Shown: piece by piece, positions 13,726 to 25,800 of the stretch | Numbering within the stretch: position 1 is the stretch's first letter | Layout of the letters: each line of letters begins with the position of its first letter | Assembly (NCBI RefSeq): GCF_003473485.1 | Contig: NC_053042.1 | Location: 20,170,501-20,234,500 of the forward strand | Direction: 5' to 3' | From: Medicago truncatula | Lineage: Eukaryota; Streptophyta; Magnoliopsida; Fabales; Fabaceae | Length of the DNA: 64,000 bases | Notes under the pieces: generated by a model | The model's database searches: none | What the model saw: only the letters and a program-made list of their open reading frames with translations | What the model was told of the DNA's origin: nothing | Program-made: the position numbers and the translations under genes

Positions 13726-13821
13726 AAATTGAAAGAGCCCGTGTCAAACTAAATTTTAGTGTTCAATACTTAGAAATTGAAAGAACCGGTGTCAAATCTC
13801 ACTTTTAGTGTTCAACCTTCA
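13726..13821. repeat. 48-bp imperfect tandem duplication
   Basis: Two adjacent units starting AAATTGAAAGA (13726 and 13774) and both containing GTGTCAAA and TTTTAGTGTTCAA. The second ends beside the left border of the poly(A)-tailed insertion. Confidence 0.75.
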
Positions 13822-13823
13822 AC

Positions 13824-15449
13824 ATTTGTTTGTTGTGTCTCCAGCGTCGGCGAAGGGGAAGACAACAATGTCGGTTGTTGTGTGTTGTTGGTGGGTTGTA
13901 TGGAGACATCTTTGTTGTGGTGTTTTCGCTGATGCGGTGGTTGTGTCGTGGGTGCTTGAACCTCGTCGGTGGTGTGGTTGGGTTTGGTGTTGGTCGTGTT
14001 GTGTTGTTGGCGTCGTTTGTGTGTTGTGTTGTTCGTGTTGTGTTGTGATGGTGTTGTTCTTTTTTCGTGCAACTTGGAGGTAACTTTTGAGTGGTTCCTT
14101 ATTTGTTCTGTAATGCCCGAAAGGGCTTGGTGCATAGACGCTCCGTGTTGGCGGTGGTAGTCATTCATGTACCTTTAGATCTTTTTGGGTCCTTTTTGGG
14201 CTCTTGTGTTTTTTGGCTTGGTTGTTGTTTACTTCGGCACGAGACGCCTTCTCCTTGTTACCGACGGATGTCTGTTTACGATCTAGGTTGTGTTTCCACT
14301 TCAGACCGGCGTCGTTGCCCGTGTTCTGTTGTTGGGTTTCATCTTCCTTTTGGTTTGTGTTTGGGTTGCTGCCTGTTTCTTGGCGAGGTGGTTTGGAGGC
14401 GTAGCCTTTGTCTCTTTCGATGGTTTGTGAGTATATTCTTTGTGGTTGATTCTTCAGAATGCTATGGTGATGTTTGCTGCTTTCCTTGGAGACATTAAAC
14501 CTCGTTGTCTTGCTCTTGTGTCTGTTGAACAGTGGTGTTGCAGAGGTGGAGGTGGTGGTGGCGATTTGTAGGGGTGGTGGTGGTGTTGAAGTGTGGTGGA
14601 GATGGGGATTCAGTAAAATGGGTGGTTGGTGTTGCTTAGGTGAGAAGGAGGGTGCTATTGTGGCGGTTGTTGTGGGTGATTCCTTTTGGAGACCGCCTCT
14701 GTTATTCAGGTCCATATTCGTTGTCGCTACATCTAGTTTGAGTTTTGGGTGGCTAAGGTGTTTAGGGTGTTTTTAAGGGTGCATGTCCTTCGAGCTGAGC
14801 ATTTATTCCTTTTTTATTGATGTTTGCACCACCGCAGTCTTACTTTTTGTGTGCTGGACTCTGGTGGGCCGGTTACTTTTGCTTCGAGATCAGAAGTTGG
14901 CGTCTAGCTGCATTTTTGCTTGGCTGACATTCTCTGGTGGACCGAGGGTAAGGGGTGCCCGTCTGGTTGGGTCCTGAAGTCTGGTGGGCCGATCGCTTTT
15001 GATTCGAGATCGAGAGTCAGTTCTTTGACTCAAGTTTGATTTTGGGTTTTTATGGTGTTCTTTCGGTGGTCCGGAGGTTGTGAGGTGGTGGAAGTTGATT
15101 GATCTTTAGAATAACGGCTCAACTTATGGGATACGGCTAGAGTGTTTCTTTTAGAGGGGGGTTATTTTGGGTTGAGTAGTGGCGATGGATGGTTATGGAT
15201 TTTGTTTTTTAGTGGTGGTTTCGTGAAGGAATCTATTTTTAGGTGGTGATGTTCATTTTGATGGGGGTTGTCAGGTAGGGTTTGACCATGTAGGTGTTTT
15301 GTGTGCATGAGGTTTTTCATGGTGTTTACTTTTCAGGTGTTCCGCCTATATACGGCGCCTTTTTATTGTATTCCCGTTTTATTAGTCTTTGTTCGTCTTG
15401 AGCAGAGATCTGGTTTTTAATAAATTTTGCTGATTAAAAAAAAAAAAAA
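13824..15449 (+). mobile_element. Putative poly(A)-tailed retroposon, G/T-rich
   Basis: The composition changes abruptly to very G/T-rich on the plus strand, dense in TGTTGTG and GGTGG. The block ends in TAATAAATTTTGCTGATT plus 14 A (15436-15449), a tail I associate with plant LINE/non-autonomous retroposon 3' ends. CTTCAAC occurs at 13817-13823 and again at 15450-15456, a candidate 7-bp target duplication. Long open frames on both strands here follow from the skewed composition and have no family resemblance. The element type and left border are inferred. Confidence 0.45.
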
Positions 15450-15524
15450 CTTCAACTAAAACACAAGCAAACGAAGAAAAAAAAAGCAATAATTAGAAAG
15501 TGAATGAGTGAAAATGTGGATTGT

Positions 15525-16719
15525 TGATGAGATAAAACCGCAAGTGCACGGTCTTACCGAAGTAGTATGAAAAGAGTATCGTTCCGACAGGGAGTAGTTT
15601 AATTCAATTAACCTTTGAAAATGATTAGAGGAGAAAAGAATTGTAAGTTGGGGTTTTTAAGCGTTTGAAAGATAATAATAAAAGGAGCCTTGGGATCGTT
15701 GGTTCATCTAAATGACAAGTCCTTCACAAACCAAACTAAAAGGTTATAACTTTATCTTAGACCTAATTTCTCAAGACAGATTCTCTTATGTTCCTCTAGC
15801 AACCAAGTCTATTTCGCTGACTTGATTACTATTAGATTTTGGTTCCTATAACAACCAAGCCTATTTCGCTGACTTGATTATTATTAGTTCCCTTGAAGAT
15901 CGAAACTATATGTCTCAAAGATTGCAAAGACTATTTCGCTGCCTTTGCAATCCTTGTCTAAATTCACTTGTTCGAATATCAAAGCTCCACTTTCGTTTTA
16001 TGAATTGATATTTGGAATAATGGATAAACAATTATCAAACCCTCCACTTTCGTTTCCACAGTTTGATAATGGTTGATCCATGTTAAAGCGGTGAATTTAG
16101 ATAAGAAATTAGGGTTACATAAGATTAAGGCTTAGAGCTTTGCTTGATTAGGATTATGTCATTTAGACTTATCCAACAATCCCAAGACAAAGAGAAGTCT
16201 ACTCACTCATGTTCATCGTAGACATGGGGGAGAAGAGAGAAAGCATAAAGGTAAATGACAAGAAAATAAAGGAAAAGAAAAGAACTTTAATTAGAAAAGC
16301 AATCGTCACTTATTGAATTCCAAGTAAAGATGAATATTTGTGATGGATGGCTACTCTATTTATAGCATACATTTGACTTAAAATCTAAGCAATTACATTC
16401 GGGCTAAAAATAGAGTAGCTTAAAATCTAAGCAAAAACAGCAAAAGTGATTCTGGAGGGTGGCACGGCCGTGCCAAGCTTCTGACTTGAGGGAGACGTAT
16501 TATTGTCTCTGAATCTTCGTATTTTTGCATTCAATCAGCTCCAAGTCCCTTTCTTTTGCTCCAAGACTCAATCCATCCAATATTCATTCCTGAAATAAAA
16601 TAAAATGCAATTTGTAGTAAACTATCCTAAAAAGGAAATAATTCTAAAATAAAATAAAATAAAATCTAATTAAAACTAAACTAAAAAGCATATAAAAGTA
16701 AGCAATAAATGACTCATCA
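15525..16719. mobile_element. Probable solo LTR (TGATGAG...CTCATCA)
   Basis: A 1195-bp block starts TGATGAGATAAAACCGCAAG and ends ATGACTCATCA. It therefore has TG...CA ends with a 7-bp inverted repeat. Flanks are ATTGT (15520-15524) and ATGGT (16720-16724), which match at 4 of 5 positions as for an aged target duplication. Inside are repeated phrases (CTATTTCGCTGACTTGATTA twice) and no coding frame. The opening 'aaaccgcaagtgcacgg' with 'tcgttccgacaggga' is a motif I recall from plant Ty3/gypsy LTRs. No internal domain or second LTR is adjacent, hence solo LTR. Confidence 0.65.
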
Positions 16720-17407
16720 ATGGTGATAATGGCATTGTGGTGTAGTATAAATATGGATTCCTTTGTACCAAAAAAAAAAATATATGGACTCCTTTATCTT
16801 TGTTTGTCAACCATAATATAAGTTTGGGGCGAGGGAGATGAAGTTGGTCGCATATATATGAGGAAGAAAAGGTAGGCGTTATTGTGTACAAACATGTATA
16901 AATGATTTCTTTTTAATTTCAAATAATTTTATTTCAAACAAATTTAGAACTCTTGAACAAATCTAATGGTATATTTTTCATAGTTCATCGGTCAGGGACT
17001 TAACTGATTCCTCATCTTAGACTCCATCCATTTTATTACATGAAAAAATTCTTACAAAAATAAATTGTATTTAATTTTTCATTTACATATTTTAAAATAT
17101 CTCTCTTTTTTTGTTTATTTATGTATGTACTTAAATATTCTTTCCTACAAAGAAGAATTGTATTCATTTTTTCCTTTATTTATTTTTCACGTTAATTTTT
17201 TTCCTTTACATATTTTAATTTGAACTCATTTTATTATGCAATAATTTTTCTTCAAAAAAAAAAGGTATGCAATAATTTAAAATGTCTATTTATATATTGA
17301 TTTGAACAAGATCAAGAAGAATGAGAGGGCGAATTGTCCCCAACGTTGTAGAGAAAAGGGTCATACATATAAACACTTTGTCGCCAAGAGATGAGGGAAG
17401 TAAGACG
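16720..17407. other. A/T-rich spacer between two LTR-like blocks
   Basis: No gene or recognisable element. Mostly T-rich on the plus strand. Confidence 0.5.
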
Positions 17408-20355
17408 TGTAACACCCCATTTCTATTAAAGCTATAAAACACGCGAATAATACATATATTCAAGAAATAGACGCTGCGTCATCATACAAAATTCCAAATC
17501 AACATGCATGCATAAAATCTCAACAGTCGCAGCGGATATATATAAACCATATAAATCAAGATACTTGCCATGATATCAAAAGTACATAATCATGAAAGTT
17601 CTCCAAGTCCCGACAAAATGGGAAATCTCCAAATATGAGTAAAATCCAAACAGATAAATCTAGGAAAATCTAACAGACACCTAGATCAGAGCCATCCTAG
17701 ACTCAACTAAACCGATACCGGAGATAGCTCCAGATATCTACCAAGCATCAATCAACTCACCGGAGCAATTAATCATGCACAGCGTCTACCCATCCATACA
17801 GACAGGTAGCGGTCAAACCATTGGGGATAAGTATTACATCATCATAATCCACATAACAGTTAGACATGAATGAAACAATTCAAATTCCAAATAATTGCCA
17901 TGAATAATCAACCTCAACAATAATACATAATGGTAAATCCAAATATCACAACAATCACTCAGAATCACAAGTATGTCAATCATTTCACATTTAGGACTTA
18001 TGCGACAAAATGTTATGTCCCTAAACATGACATATAAATGCATGTGGTACCGAATCACCTCAAGGTCGTCACCTTCGATGCAACAAAAACATCGTATGTA
18101 AGATTTCACATCCGTCTTACATAATCAACGAAGTAAAAGAGCTCAACCCTTTTACAACTACCAGACTCAGCATGACTATGATGCATGGACATACAAGTAA
18201 GGACTCAACAATGCAATCACCTCCAAATTTCACAACAATATAAAGGACAACTTCCAAATATATTGATGATCTCCACAACATTTGCATTGTCAAGAAATTA
18301 CGTCCATACAACATTTCGGTCATAAACAAATAAGAGTCAACATCACATTATCACCATAATCATCAATAATCATTAACACCATTCAATATCACATGATAAA
18401 TATCGTATCATTCATATCATAACCCATTCACACATCTTCAAGTAGTTATGTAAAACTGGTCACAAAAGGTCATAAGACATTTCACTTAAAAGACTCATTT
18501 CCGATAATCCGCATCAAGTGGCAAACGGCCAACATTGATAATTCCCACGACAAAGCAACATAGACAAGTTGAAAGCTCTCAAACAATCTTAATCAATCAT
18601 GCAGTCATGAGCTTAAGCCACTTGTAGACTATTAAACCTTAGTCCAAAGAATAACTTAAGTTCGTATGAGAAAACCCAAAATTCACATTTTCCACATTCC
18701 CACCCGAAATATCACATTTGACATGATTAAGATGTTTGACCAAACTTACAAGTCTTACCTAAGTCTATATGAACCGTAGGCTCAACTTGTAATCTCAAAT
18801 AGTTTGCAAAAGTTTGTTTCGATGAAATCCGAATTTCCCAAAAATGTGCAAGTTTCAACCCAAAACGGAAAATTTCAAGTTTAGGTAAGCTAATCATGTT
18901 CCAGTAGATTTAGGGGTTCAAACAGTAGTTAAACAAGTTGAAAGAGTCATTTTACAAAGCTCGGATTAGCCACCTAAGTCTCGGAACAAAGAATTAAAGT
19001 GGTTGAAACTGGGCATGCTCGCTTAAGCGAACAAGTTCCAGTAGCCACCTAAAAGGTACGCTTGTTGGTCTCGCTTACTGGTCGCTCATCAGTTCGCTTA
19101 AGCGAACGAGTTCCAGTAGCTACCAGTAAAGTACGCTTACCGGTCGCTTGCAGGTTCGCTTAAGCGACTTGTACCCAGAACTCACTATGATAGTTCGCTT
19201 AAGCGAGCATTCATAGTTCTGCAGAAAATGTTACGGGTTTCAACCCCTTTTTACCCAAAATCCCCAATTTTGATCTCCCAATGCCCAAATGTGTTTCCAG
19301 AAATTGTTTACAGGTCAATATGACTAAAATGATTCACAAAGACACAACAAACATGAAAACAATTAACATTTGGACCAATTCAACCCATTTTACAAAGTCA
19401 CCAACAACAACTCATTTCTCATCAACAAATCATGAATTATTCACACCCAAGTCATGAATTATCAATAACCACATCACTTAGCAGCAACTACATCAATTGA
19501 ACATGAATTTCAGCATAATTCAACATCAACATATCACAAGATGACATTTAGAGCATAATATGACATATATCATTTTCATATACTTTGATCATTCAATTTC
19601 ACCAACAACAAATCAATTATCACCAATTTCATACATTCAAACATAACATCATAATTGGAGCACGAATTTTAACAATTATGAACAATTAATCAATTACTCA
19701 ATTAAGCACTTATTCATACAATAATTGAAAATTTGCACTAAATGATTATGATGAATTCTAGCCCCCTTACCTTAGTTAGATCAATTCAGCCCAAGCTTCA
19801 CTTTAGCTCCTAGGTTTTCTCCTCTTCTTGAATCTTCAAGCTCCTCTTCTCTCTAACCCTTTTTTTTTTTTTTTTTTTTTTCTTTTCTCCCACTTTCTCT
19901 CTCTACCTCTCTCAAAATATTTTATGTAATGAAAATTGTGTGATGTTTTCTCTTAAGACAACCCTTAAATAGTCTATTCTCTTAATGGGCTTAACCCTAA
20001 ACCTTAGTGGACTTAATCCACTCCAACTCAATTTTAAAATGTTTCTACACTCACAACGGTAAAATACTATTAATGATCTCTTAACGGTAGAATACTAGCA
20101 ACGGTCACTTAACGGTAAAATATTAATTACTACACTAGTAACTTAGTAAAATAATGTTTCTCACTAAAACACTAAAAATAATCCTCATCAAAATTACTAA
20201 TTTACCCTTACTCATAAAATGACCAAAATACCCCTGAGTTCAAAATGACTAAATTACCCTCTAAACCCATTAAAATGCATCCAATGATAAACAATCACAT
20301 ATAAACACATAATAAAACAATTAAAAATAAATCTAGCGAAAATCGGACTGTTACA
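17408..20355. mobile_element. Large LTR-like block (TGTAACACCCC...GGACTGTTACA)
   Basis: A 2948-bp segment begins TGTAACACCCCATTT and ends AATCGGACTGTTACA, so its ends form the inverted repeat TGTAAC/GTTACA with canonical TG...CA borders. This start/end pair is one I associate with long LTRs of legume Ty3/gypsy (Ogre-like) elements. It carries no coding domain. A poly-T/CT tract lies at 19860-19917 and an AC-rich low-complexity region at 19310-19740. The immediate flanks (AGACG and ATATT) do not match, so no target duplication is visible and the insertion may have been rearranged. Confidence 0.6.
19019..19206. repeat. Four TCGCTTAAGCGA palindromes
   Basis: The perfect 12-bp palindrome TCGCTTAAGCGA recurs at 19019, 19094, 19156 and 19195 within the LTR-like block. 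The copies are joined by related phrases (GTTCCAGTAGC, GGTCGCT). Spacing shrinks from 75 to 62 to 39 bases. It is a repeat module of the element, not an independent locus. Confidence 0.9.
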
Positions 20356-21075
20356 ATATTTTTTTTTAAAAACTTTCTATGGGACGAAGGGACCTTTTAT
20401 AGTTTATTCTCCTAATTGTAAATGTGTTGTTATCTTTAGGTTTGTGACATAAAAGCATAATAAAACGAGTTTAAAAATTTTAAAAAATTTCCATGAATAA
20501 AATTATGTTTCACTCACTTTGAACTTTTAATTCGAATAAGACTTGGATTGAATCAATTCAAATTAATTTTGGTTTAGATCTTTTTTATTATGTGGTGTTT
20601 TCCTCTATATAGGAATCACCTCATTAATAAAAAGTTTTAAAATGTTTCCATGCATAAAATTGTGTTTCGCTCATTTTGAACGAATGAGACTTAAATTAAA
20701 TCAATTCAAATTAGTATATAATATGCAATATCTTTACCCAACTGAGCTAAGTTTAGAGGAATTTCTTTTTCATTAAATCCATTAAAACATTAATGAAGAT
20801 GGTGAAGAAAAGTTTTAGTTTCTATTTTTATAATTGAAACATTTAATGTGAACCATTGGAGTGTTTCTTTGATACGAAGAGAAAAAGATGAGATACATCA
20901 ACTTTTGATTGAGTTAACATTAAAAAGTCAATTGACTATCAGATTGAAAAAAGTAGAGATTTGTGAGTCAGAGACCATTATATGGTGGAGAACGAGTAGT
21001 TAAGTTAAAAGAGTAAAGTTAGAAGTTAGGTTTGCGAAAGAGGAAAGTTGTTTGAGAGAGCTGAGATAGGAAATA
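20356..21075. other. Upstream region of the Raf-like kinase gene
   Basis: It contains an imperfect direct repeat of about 90 bp (about 20476-20570 and 20632-20713; shared TTTCCATG.ATAAAATT and AATCAATTCAAATTA). The proximal 200 bases are the likely promoter and 5' UTR of the gene that starts at 21076. No other gene is seen. Confidence 0.5.
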
Positions 21076-22836
21076 ATGTACGGCGGTGGTGAGCGTGAAT
21101 GCGAATCTGAGAGGACGATGATGATTATGCAGAACGACGAAGATGAAGAAGACGAAGAAGGTTCTTCTTCTTCTTTCAAGAGCTGGGCAAAGCAAACTGA
21201 AGAGAGCTATCAATTGCAGCTCGCACTTGCTCTTCGCATTTCATCTCACTCTGCTTCTTCCGCTCAATCCAATCGCTTCTTGGATTTGGAATCCACCTCT
21301 TCTCCTTCTCCTTCGTCTTCTTCTTCCGATTCTCCCCAATCACTTTCACACCGTTTTTGGGTATATATTCTCTCTTTCACACGCATTTCATTGTATTTGA
21401 TTTGATTTTCCTATCATCAACTTAATTAAGTGTTTATATTATGTATAAGCTAGCTTGAAGAGTCTTCAGGAAATAAGCTGAAACCAGCTTATGGACTCAT
21501 CATAAACTATTTCCATAAGCTATCCAAATAGTATCTCAATAAGCTCAAATAAGTCAATCCATACAGGTCCTAAAATTTCTTACAAGTACAAGAGTTTTAC
21601 AAGATACACACCACGTAATGGTTGTGCTAACTTTTTCTGTGGTATTGTACTTAACAACTAGTTGACTCTGACACAGTTCACTTCACTTTTGATGAGTAAT
21701 TTTCAAATTTACTTCACACCTGATAGTGTAAATTAGCTTTGGAATCATCCATGTACCTTTTAATTGAATATTTAGTCGACGGATCTATGAATAATTGCCA
21801 TATATACAAGTTTTGTTCATTAATATTTCCTGAACTGGAATTATATCAGGTGCTCATTAATCTTTCCTGACCAGGTAAATGGTTGTTTGCAATACTCTGA
21901 CAAAGTTCTAGACGGATTTTACCTAATTCATGGGATGGATGCATATACATGGACTATAAGTACCGATATGCAGAATGTTGGTATGATTCCATCATTTGAA
22001 TCACTAATGTCGGTTAAACCGTGTGATAACTCGTCAGTTGTAGTCGTTGCTATTGACAAATCAAGAGACCCTGCCTTGAGAGAACTGCAAAGTGGGGTAT
22101 TAAGTCTTTCAAGTAACTGGATTACCATCAAAGATGCAACTGATCAGCTCGCAAATCTTGTTTGTAGTAGGATGGGGTAAGTTCACCTCTCTTCATTTTT
22201 TCAAAAAAGAAAAACTAACATTAGCATTCACATCTTTTTAACAAGCTTTTATTCTTTTCAATAGGGGAGGATCTTCCGATGAGGAAAATTTAGGTGCGCG
22301 CTGGAAGGAATGCTCTGATATTCTTAAAAGCTGTCTGCAGTGTATCATTCTTCCAATTGGAAGCTTACCCGTTGGCCTTTGTGTTCATCGAGCATTGCTC
22401 TTTAAAGTAATATTCATTATTCCATTCGTTATTTTTGACCCATTTTCCAGTCAGAACTTTTTTTTTTCAACTCAATATCTTTGAGATGAGCTTTTGCAAA
22501 GAAAAAAAAAAGTGTCACTGAGATGATTGCCTTTTATCTTCTAGTTCCTTATTTTATTGCCTTCATTTCTTAATGATGGATACGCCTTGGAGTTCATTTT
22601 TTTTAGCATGCTGCTGAAGTTTTTGTAAGAGCTTGAATGTGAATATCCTATGATAATTTTAATTGCAGGTGTTAGCGGATTTAATCAACCTACCGTGTCG
22701 AATCGCTAAGGGATGCAAGTATTGTAGAAAGGACACTGGTGCTTCTTGTATAGTGCAATTTGGTTCTGACAGGTCGGTTGCATTTGTTAATTATTGAAAT
22801 TCGAATATGAATATTTTTGAATTATTTGCAACTTTG

Positions 22837-22867
<31 letters not shown>

Positions 22868-25800
22868 GGGGGGGGGGGGTTATTTCTAACATAACATTGA
22901 GTGAGTTTTCTTCAGAAAGCTAAATAATGCTGATATTATAATTTTTAAATTGTTGTAGTTTTATTAAGTTTGACACATTCATATAAAACTGGCCACATTA
23001 TACTGGAGTTTAATGGACACACTGTGAAGCTGTGGGAGTGAGTAATTGAGCAGAGATTAATGCAAGTAACCCATGCCAATAAAATCATCAATTTGGTTTT
23101 GCCAGACAGACCTGCCATGGAAGTTGCACGCTTGCTAGGAGACCCACTATGAGATGCACTGCACACATGCTTTTTAATGATTTGAAATAGCCATATGTTA
23201 GGGTACCTAGAGATATTTTGGGGAAGGATCTAGACAAACAAGATGTTTGCATTGCTTACTTCAAATATATGTATGAAGAGGCCACAACTAGTGTAAGAAC
23301 GCCAATTATAATAAAGACAAAAGATATTCTAATAATTGTGGGTGTGCACAAAAGGTTCTAGACGTACTCACCAAAATGAGCCAAGAATTGGTGCTACTGT
23401 GCATGCTTAGCTTAGCTGGAGAGTTGAAAGAGGGGATATATGAAACATTAGAGATATGGTGACAGGGCTTTGAAACATGTGGTGCCTAAGTATAAGTAAA
23501 ACAGAGTAAATGGAATAGAAGATTTTTAGGAACCCAGTAATTGGATGGAATATAAAGAACAATTTAATTAAGAAAATAAGAAAGAGTAGGAGAGAATCTC
23601 TCCTCCAAGGGTTTCCCCTTCACAATTAATACATGATAATCCTAACTAATATTCCTAGTTAGCTCCTCATTAGCCTATATTGTTACTAACTCATGGTATC
23701 AAATATCCTAACAAACTCTTATCATCTTATCTCCTAACAAAGACGGTGGAATTTCATCCTTAGTGGTATTGACTTGTATGTAGAAGACTTGTAGTTGGAG
23801 AAAGACGCAGAAGCTCTAACCATAGTCTTGTAATATTTTTGGCTAAAGGTTTAATATTGTATTGATTGCCATTTTTAAATGGAGGATAGCACTTGTCTAC
23901 AAGATAGGTGACAGAAGGTCGTGTTTATGAGGGATTGCAAGCTAATACTGACAGTATTGTCAGTTTGCAATGGTATTTTGTCATTAGCTTGTTTCAAATA
24001 TTTAGGAGAACCGGAGACAACTCTTGCATCAACCATCAATGTTTTCAATTATTCATTTCTTATATTACATGTAATATGTCTGCAACATGGCTTAATTGTC
24101 ATATTTAGAAACAAATTTCAATTAAAGTAAGAATATGATAGTATTAGGAATTTACATTGATGTACTTTGGAGTAATAATCTCAACTGAGTTAGGGGATTA
24201 TATGTACTGAATCACACACTTGCAAACATAAATTACAATACACAGATCGGAGACATGACAGACTCGGTTTTGCCAAGAGATTCAAGACTCAAGAGCCTTG
24301 GTCTCTCCCGCCCAAATAACGACTCTCTAATTTCAGGATAACTTAGTCTTGTCTTTTATTTATTCCTAGCACAACTGAATTACACATAAACATATAAACT
24401 GCCACAAATAAACATAAAACAGCCACCTGCATACAAATAACATACTGACATAGTCAGTTTTGGCCTCTCCTCCATATTATAATCTTTAATAAGATGTCTA
24501 ACTGAAGTGAATACATGTACACTTTTCCAGGGAGTATATGATTGATTTAGTAGGAAGGCCCGGAGATACATGCCAACCTGATTCTTCAGTGAATTCTGCA
24601 TCTTCGATGTTGATCCCTTCACCATTATGTCATCCAAGGTTCAAGCCAGTTGAAACAGCTGAATATACAAAGACAATGGCCCAATTGTATTTCTTGGACA
24701 ATCAAGCACTGCATCTTGTATTTGATACCACGTCAGGTTGTTTCCTTTGCCCTTCTGGATGCCTTTTTTAAATAAAATAATTATCGGGTGCAATTAGAGT
24801 ATCAAGAAAAGGCAGCTACCTTTTTATTTTCCTTTATACTGAAAATAACTATCTCTTTTTTCCACTTGTCTTATTCTTCATTACCTGGGCTTTTATAGTT
24901 ATAGCTCTGAACTTTCAAATATTGACTTCTGCAGTAAACCTTTGGTTTTCAATGAAGTTAGAAGTTACCATGTACACAAAAACGGCAAACCACATGTTAC
25001 ATTACATTGTTTGGAATATTATTGTGTTATTTACAACTTCTGGTCCTAATCATAAGAGCTTTTTTTGGTCTCATTTATAAGAAAAAATTACAACTTTAGG
25101 ATGTATTTATTGCTTAAATGACTTTTTTTACTCTCATTTATGATGTTGTCTTTTTAATATTGATGGGTGTACTTAATGTCTCACAATTTTCCATGAAGGG
25201 ATGTTTGGAAAAACAATAAAAGTTTACAATAATAAATAAGTTTATTGATTTTGGTTTTTCTTAGTAACTGGGACCAGCGGTAGTATTATAATGTTAAAAG
25301 TGTTATTGAGTTTGATTTGCATTAATTGTGCTTGGGTTACTTCTTCATATGTCAATGTAACACTTATTCAGTCTAATTATTTAAATATATTCTACTTAGA
25401 AATCTGTAGATTTCTTGCACGAAAAAGTTTTCTTCTTTATTGAAGACAGAAGGAGTGTTGTTTTGTGTTTTATTATTAGTTTATCCGTCTTAGAATTTTG
25501 GGTTGAGCCTAACTCAACCTTACAAAACCGGCTTGTAAGGTGAGGGCTTCCCCCTCTAGTTTATCCCTCTTAGAATTTTGGGTTGAGCCTAAGTCAACCT
25601 TCCAAAACCCTCTTAGAATCTGTAGATTTCTTGTATGAAAAAGTTTTCTTCTTTATTGAAGACAGAAGGAGTGTTGTTTTGTGTTTTCTTATTAGTTTAT
25701 CCGTCTTAGAATTTTGGGTTGAGCCTAACTCAACCTTACAAAACCGGCTTGTAAGGTGAGGGCTTCCCCCCTCTAGTTTATCCCTCTTAGAATTTTGGGT

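Noticed and set aside
14161..14715. 184-residue open frame on the minus strand in the G/T-rich block
   Set aside because: Low-complexity Pro/Thr/His/Asn composition produced by base skew; overlapping long frames on the plus strand show the same effect.
19019..19206. CRISPR-like spaced palindromes
   Set aside because: Only four copies, uneven spacing, in a plant LTR-like element; no leader or cas context.
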